The notes beneath the pieces are model-generated. The model had not been told where the DNA came from and ran no database searches. It saw only the letters and a program-made list of their open reading frames with translations. Shown here piece by piece: positions 60,246 through 64,000 of a DNA stretch of 64,000 nt. Origin of the DNA: Leifsonia sp. NPDC080035 (GTDB lineage Bacteria > Actinomycetota > Actinomycetes > Actinomycetales > Microbacteriaceae); contig NZ_CP157390.1 of NCBI RefSeq assembly GCF_040050925.1, positions 2,480,001 to 2,544,000 of the forward strand. The letters are read 5' to 3'. How positions within the stretch are numbered: position 1 is the stretch's first letter; each line of letters starts with the position of its first letter. Both the position numbers and the translations under genes were made by a program.

Positions 60246-61577
60246 CTACAGGCGGCCGGCGGCCTTGAGCGCGAGGTAGCGGTCGGCGAGCGCCGGCGGC
60301 AGCTCCTCGGGCGAGCCGGTGACGACGTCGCCGCCGAGCCGCTGCACGGCGGCGGTGACCCGGCTCACATCCAGCAGCGCGCGCTCGGCGGCGGCCGCGC
60401 GGTACACCTCCTCGCGATCGCGGCGGAGCCCGGCAGCGGCGAGGCTCTCCGGATCGGTGACGCTCGCCACCACGACCAGGTGCTTCTTCGTCAGCTGCGG
60501 GAGCACCGAGAGCAGCCCGCGGGATGCGCCGGGCGCCTCGATCGAGGTCAGCAGCACGACCAGCGAGCGCTGGCTGGTGACCGCCGACACCTGCGCGGGC
60601 GCGGCCGACCAGTCCATCTCGATCAGTGCCGGCTCGATCCCCGCCATGGTGTCGACCATCCGCGAGAGCAACTCGGGACCGCTCGCGCCCTGAACGCGGC
60701 CGCGCGACATCCTGTCGTAGGCGATCAGGTCGACGCGGTCGCCCGCGCGGGTCGCGAGGGCGGCCAGCAGCAGCGCGCCCTCGAACGCCGTGTCGATGCG
60801 CGGCTCGTCGGCGACGCGGGCGGCGGAGGTCCGCGCGGTGTCGATCACGATCACCACCCGGCGATCCCGCTCGGGCCGCCAGGTGCGCACCATCACCCGC
60901 GAACCGCGCCCACCGGTGGGGTCGTGCCGTCGTGCAGTGGCTCGCCAGTCGATCGAGCGGACGTCGTCGCCGCGCACATACTCGCGCAGCGAGTCGAACT
61001 CGGTGCCCTGCCCGCGCAGCATCACGCTCGTCGTGCCGTCGAGCTCGCGCAGCCGGGCGAGCCGGGAGGGCAGGTGCTTGCGGGAGGTGAACGGCGGCAG
61101 CACGCGGATGCGCCCCGGCGCCGCGAGCGTCGCCTGACGTGCCCAGAGGTGCAGCGGACCCCAGGAGCGCACGGTCACCTCGGTGACCCTGCGCTCTCCG
61201 CGCCGCCACGGGCGAAGCGTCGCCGTCATGCGCCGGCGCTCGCCGGACGGGATCGAGATCGCGGCGCGCGTGGGCTCGGCCGCTGCCGAGGGCTCCCAGC
61301 CGTCACGCACGGTGCCGCGGATCGCGCGGCGACCGGTGTTCGTCAGGTACAGCTCGGAGACCGCGTCCGCCCCCAGCCGCACGCGGGCGGGGAGCTCGCG
61401 CCCGATCGCCAGCGCGCGCGGCGATCCCGCCAGCACGAGGTCGAGCGCCCCGAGCAGCAGGCAGAGCAGCACCCAGCCGCCGAGCGCGGCGTAGGCCGCC
61501 GCCTCCTCGCCGCCGAGCAGGGCGATCGGGACGACGCCCAGCGCCAGGAGGGCGACGAAACGTCCGGAAACGGTCAT
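60246..61577 (-). CDS. DUF58 domain-containing protein
   Basis: The product is a 443-residue protein with two N-terminal hydrophobic segments (about 7-24 and 28-48), then a beta-rich region. The DUF58 signature is TEFDSLREYVRGDDVRSIDW followed by TARR. After it comes a von Willebrand-like fold (VVIVIDTARTS). DUF58 proteins work with MoxR ATPases, whose gene lies just upstream by 9 bases, in putative chaperone-like complex assembly. It is the last gene of the leftward operon DUF4129-DUF4350-MoxR-DUF58. Confidence 0.92.
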   Translation of the reverse strand: MTVSGRFVALLALGVVPIALLGGEEAAAYAALGGWVLLCLLLGALDLVLAGSPRALAIGRELPARVRLGADAVSELYLTNTGRRAIRGTVRDGWEPSAAAEPTRAAISIPSGERRRMTATLRPWRRGERRVTEVTVRSWGPLHLWARQATLAAPGRIRVLPPFTSRKHLPSRLARLRELDGTTSVMLRGQGTEFDSLREYVRGDDVRSIDWRATARRHDPTGGRGSRVMVRTWRPERDRRVVIVIDTARTSAARVADEPRIDTAFEGALLLAALATRAGDRVDLIAYDRMSRGRVQGASGPELLSRMVDTMAGIEPALIEMDWSAAPAQVSAVTSQRSLVVLLTSIEAPGASRGLLSVLPQLTKKHLVVVASVTDPESLAAAGLRRDREEVYRAAAAERALLDVSRVTAAVQRLGGDVVTGSPEELPPALADRYLALKAAGRL

Positions 61578-61586
61578 GCGCGCGGC

Positions 61587-62591
61587 CTAGATCGGGACCT
61601 GGACCTGCTGCACGATGGAGCGCAGGATCGCGTCGGCGCCGACCCCCTCGAGCTCCGCCTCCGGCCGCAGCTGGATGCGGTGCCGCCACACCGGCAGCAG
61701 CATCGCCTGCACGTGGTCGGGCGTGATGGAATCGTACCCGGACAGCCACGCCCACGCCTTCGCCGCCGCGAGCAGCGCGGTGGTGCCGCGCGGGCTCACA
61801 CCGAGCCGCACCGACGGGCTCTGCCGCGTCGCGCGCGCCAGGTCGACGATGTAGGCGAGCACGTCGCCGTTGGCGCCGACCGAGGCCGCCGACGCGCGCG
61901 CAGCGTGCAGCTGCTCCGCGCTCAGCACCGGCGTCACTCCGGCAGCGCCGAGGTCGCGCGGATTGAATCCGGCGGCGTGCCTGCGGAGCACCTCCACCTC
62001 GCTGTCGCGCTCGGGGACGTCGAGGGTCAGCTTCAGCAGGAACCGGTCCAGCTGCGCCTCCGGGAGCGCGTACGTTCCCTCGTACTCGATCGGGTTCTGC
62101 GTCGCCGCGACGATGAACGGATCCGGCAGCCGCCGGCTCACCCCGTCCACGCTGACCTGACGCTCCTCCATCGCCTCGAGCAGGGCGGACTGCGTCTTCG
62201 GCGGCGTCCTGTTGATCTCGTCGGCGAGCAGGATGTTCGTGAACACCGGGCCCTCGCGGAAGACGAAGCCGCCCGTCTGGGCGTCGTAGACGAGCGAGCC
62301 GGTCACGTCGCCCGGCATCAGGTCCGGCGTGAACTGGATGCGCTTGGTGTCGAGGCTGAGCGCCTCGCTGAGTGAACGCACCAGCAGGGTCTTGGCGACG
62401 CCGGGCACGCCCTCCAGCAGCACGTGGCCGCGCGCGAGCAGGGCGATGATGAGCCCGGTGACCGCGCCGTCCTGGCCGACGACGGCCTTGCCGACTTCGC
62501 CGCGCACACGCGCGAGCGCTTGGCGCAGGCTCGCGGCATCGGCCGCGGGCGCCGCGGACGCGGTGGGGGATCCGGTGGTGAGGTCGGTCAT
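61587..62591 (-). CDS. MoxR family AAA+ ATPase
   Basis: The product is a 334-residue ATPase. Walker A is GVPGVAKT (61-68), Walker B ILLADEIN (120-127), sensor 1 VAATQNPIEYEG and the lid contains SPRGTTALLAAAKAWAWLSG. MoxR proteins act as chaperones that help assemble or activate partners carrying VWA or DUF58 domains. ATG 62591 overlaps the DUF4350 stop (ATGA), showing coupling. The N-terminal 20 residues are Ala/Thr-rich. Confidence 0.95.
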   Translation of the reverse strand: MTDLTTGSPTASAAPAADAASLRQALARVRGEVGKAVVGQDGAVTGLIIALLARGHVLLEGVPGVAKTLLVRSLSEALSLDTKRIQFTPDLMPGDVTGSLVYDAQTGGFVFREGPVFTNILLADEINRTPPKTQSALLEAMEERQVSVDGVSRRLPDPFIVAATQNPIEYEGTYALPEAQLDRFLLKLTLDVPERDSEVEVLRRHAAGFNPRDLGAAGVTPVLSAEQLHAARASAASVGANGDVLAYIVDLARATRQSPSVRLGVSPRGTTALLAAAKAWAWLSGYDSITPDHVQAMLLPVWRHRIQLRPEAELEGVGADAILRSIVQQVQVPI

Positions 62592-63850
62592 GCTTCCATT
62601 CTTCCGGTCGGCCCCGGGTGTCCGGGGGAGACGGCTGCGGCGGTTGCCCGTTCGAGCTCCGCCAGGGCATCCGAGAGCGTCATGAGGTCGGCGTCGGTGC
62701 GCGGGATGTCGTCGATGAGGAGCCCGCGGACCCGTCCACGGTCGCGCCCGGTGAGGGCGGCCACCGCGTCGATCACGTCGTCGGCCGTGCTCGCGCGGGA
62801 GAGCCCGGCGAGCCCGGCGAGCCGCCCGATCGCACCGATGCGGAGGGCGTCGACCGCGCGCAGCCGCGCCGACGAGCGCTGGTAGAGCCGCGCGCGCCCC
62901 TCCCTGGTCTCGCCCGCTCGGACGACGACCGGGAGGCTCTCCACGACGAGCGGCCCGAACCGTCGCCCCCGCCACACTGCGGCCGCGACGAACACGAGCA
63001 GCAGGAGCAGGACGACCGGAGTCACCCATCCCGGCGTGAGCGCGGCGAGGTCCGGCGGCCCGGTGACCGGCCGGTCCAGCAGACCGGGGAGGTACCAGAC
63101 CAGCGTGCGGTGGCCGCCGAGCAGGTTCAGGCCGAGCGCGGCATTCCCCTCGCGCTCGATGCCCTCGTTCGTGAAGAGGGCGGCCGAGCCGACCAGGTAG
63201 ACCGTGCGGCCGTCGAAGCCTGTGCGGACCAGGGAGGCGCCGCCGTGATCGTCGACGAAGCACGACGCCGCGTCGTCCTGGGCGCGGAAGGAGCCGGGCG
63301 AGACGGCATCCTTCGTGTTCGCGGTGGCGCGCGGGTCGATGCGTTCGGCACGCTGTGCTGCGGAGACGCCGCATCCTGCGTCGACGACGCCGCCGGGCGC
63401 TCCGGCGGCGCGGACGCCGGGGGCCAGCGTCTGCAGCGCCTGGAAGTCCGGCTCGACGACGACAAGCGTGTTCGCGACGGAGCTGAGCTGGTCGTACCCG
63501 TCGGACGGGAGGTTGCCCGAGGGGTCGTAGACGAGCACGGTGGTGTCGTCGCCCGCGACGTCGCGCACCTCGTCGAGCGAGCCGGCGGAGTGGACCGTGA
63601 CGCCGTGCTGGCCGAGCACCTGGGCGAGCGCCTTCCCGCCCACGGGTGCGGCGTTCCCCGCGTCCAGGGCCGTGCCGCCGGCGTTCCCGCGACCGGAGAG
63701 CAGGATGCCGCCCAGCGCGACGAGCACGGCGATGGCGCCGAGCACGATCCAGGGGACGGCGCGGCGCGACGTCTGCCGCACCGTCGGCGAGACCGCGACC
63801 GCGACGTCGGGGCGCGTCGGTGTCGCCTGTGCCGTGCGTGTCGTCGTCAC
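62588..63850 (-). CDS. DUF4350 domain-containing membrane protein
   Basis: The product is a 420-residue protein. A hydrophobic segment at about 33-50 (VPWIVLGAIAVLVALGGILL) is followed by an outer DUF4350 domain with DTTVLVYDPSGNLPSDGYDQ and VVEPDFQALQTLAPG. A second hydrophobic segment lies near 285-305 (WVTPVVLLLLLVFVAAAVW), followed by RRFGPLVVESLPVVVRAGET and a helical tail. It starts at GTG 63850, overlapping the DUF4129 stop (GTGA). Its function is unknown, but it is a regular member of this cluster. Confidence 0.9.
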   Translation of the reverse strand: MTTTRTAQATPTRPDVAVAVSPTVRQTSRRAVPWIVLGAIAVLVALGGILLSGRGNAGGTALDAGNAAPVGGKALAQVLGQHGVTVHSAGSLDEVRDVAGDDTTVLVYDPSGNLPSDGYDQLSSVANTLVVVEPDFQALQTLAPGVRAAGAPGGVVDAGCGVSAAQRAERIDPRATANTKDAVSPGSFRAQDDAASCFVDDHGGASLVRTGFDGRTVYLVGSAALFTNEGIEREGNAALGLNLLGGHRTLVWYLPGLLDRPVTGPPDLAALTPGWVTPVVLLLLLVFVAAAVWRGRRFGPLVVESLPVVVRAGETREGRARLYQRSSARLRAVDALRIGAIGRLAGLAGLSRASTADDVIDAVAALTGRDRGRVRGLLIDDIPRTDADLMTLSDALAELERATAAAVSPGHPGPTGRMEA

Positions 63851-64000
63851 GCGGGCACCGCCTGCTGCGCCGGGCGGACCTGCTGCAGCCGCGCATCCAG
63901 GGCGACCAGGAGCTGGTAGCGGGACTCGGTGCCGGGCCGGTCGAGGTAGCGGACGTCGTCGAAGGCCATCGCCGCCGTCCGCAGCTGCTCGCCTTCCTGC
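63847..64000 (-). CDS. DUF4129 domain protein, C-terminal fragment cut by window end
   Basis: Only the last 50 residues are in the window, reading MAFDDVRYLDRPGTESRYQL in the middle and ending RPAQQAVPA. The pattern of an aromatic-acidic Tyr-rich helix (FDDVRYLDR, SRYQLLVALDARL) is typical of DUF4129 C-termini, and DUF4129 genes precede DUF4350 in this operon in other actinobacteria. The stop overlaps the next start by 4 bases. The N-terminal part lies beyond 64000. Confidence 0.75.
   Translation of the reverse strand, partial: QEGEQLRTAAMAFDDVRYLDRPGTESRYQLLVALDARLQQVRPAQQAVPA

Noticed and set aside
62618..63919. 433-codon plus-strand frame opposite DUF4350
   Set aside because: Gly/Asp/Arg-rich shadow with no motif.

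Overview
The window is high-GC DNA with actinobacterial gene content: an accD/accE/birA block, a WhiB regulator, DUF3499, an LCP enzyme, and the set RDD-SpoIIM-DUF58-MoxR-DUF4350-DUF4129. Cell-wall-binding repeat proteins and a mixed rhamnose/uronate glycan locus point to the family Microbacteriaceae (Leifsonia-like). That family call is an inference from gene content. No tRNA, rRNA, CRISPR array, intact insertion sequence or defence system was seen.

Layout. 1-710 holds the 5' part of an unrecognised membrane protein that leaves the window. 711-1144 is a hairpin-rich gap. 1145-8083 is a housekeeping block: accE, accD, birA, a PH-domain protein, a GtrA protein, purK, purE and an LCP glycan transferase. 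8158-44158 is a large surface-glycan locus. It contains the four dTDP-L-rhamnose genes (rmlB/rmlD and rmlC/rmlA). It also has an ABC glycan exporter (Wzm/Wzt), a Wzx-like flippase, two tandem O-antigen-ligase-like proteins and three DUF2142/GT-C-like membrane proteins. At least ten glycosyltransferases are present, one of them a GT2-GT4 fusion, with a methyltransferase, an acyltransferase and a CWB2 wall protein. Five genes match the WbpA-B-E-D-I route from UDP-GlcNAc to UDP-ManNAc(3NAc)A. 44174-57196 returns to backbone genes: manA, an acyl-CoA dehydrogenase, galE, whiB, a 1093-residue glycosyltransferase, a DUF5719 protein, a metallopeptidase-like protein, DUF3499, manB, ahcY and a GNAT acetyltransferase. 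57311-64000 holds a cyclase-family enzyme and the RDD/SpoIIM/DUF58/MoxR/DUF4350/DUF4129 cluster, cut off by the window end.

How the genes could work together: hexose-phosphate genes (manA, manB, rmlA) and the epimerases supply activated sugars. The rml and wbp-like enzymes make rhamnose and a diacetamido-uronic acid. The glycosyltransferases build chains that leave by an ABC and/or flippase route. The ligase-like and LCP proteins could then polymerise the glycan or attach it to the wall. The backbone resembles the M. tuberculosis Rv3246c-Rv3281 region as I recall it, with the variable glycan genes inserted.

Expression signals: at least fourteen genes have a TANNNT hexamer only 6-9 bases before the start codon, which suggests leaderless or near-leaderless transcripts. 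This pattern also decided several start codons. The whiB gene instead has a good -35/-10 promoter whose -35 box forms the spacer of a perfect 9-bp inverted repeat. Two genes appear to begin at non-standard ATT and ATA codons behind Shine-Dalgarno-like sequences.
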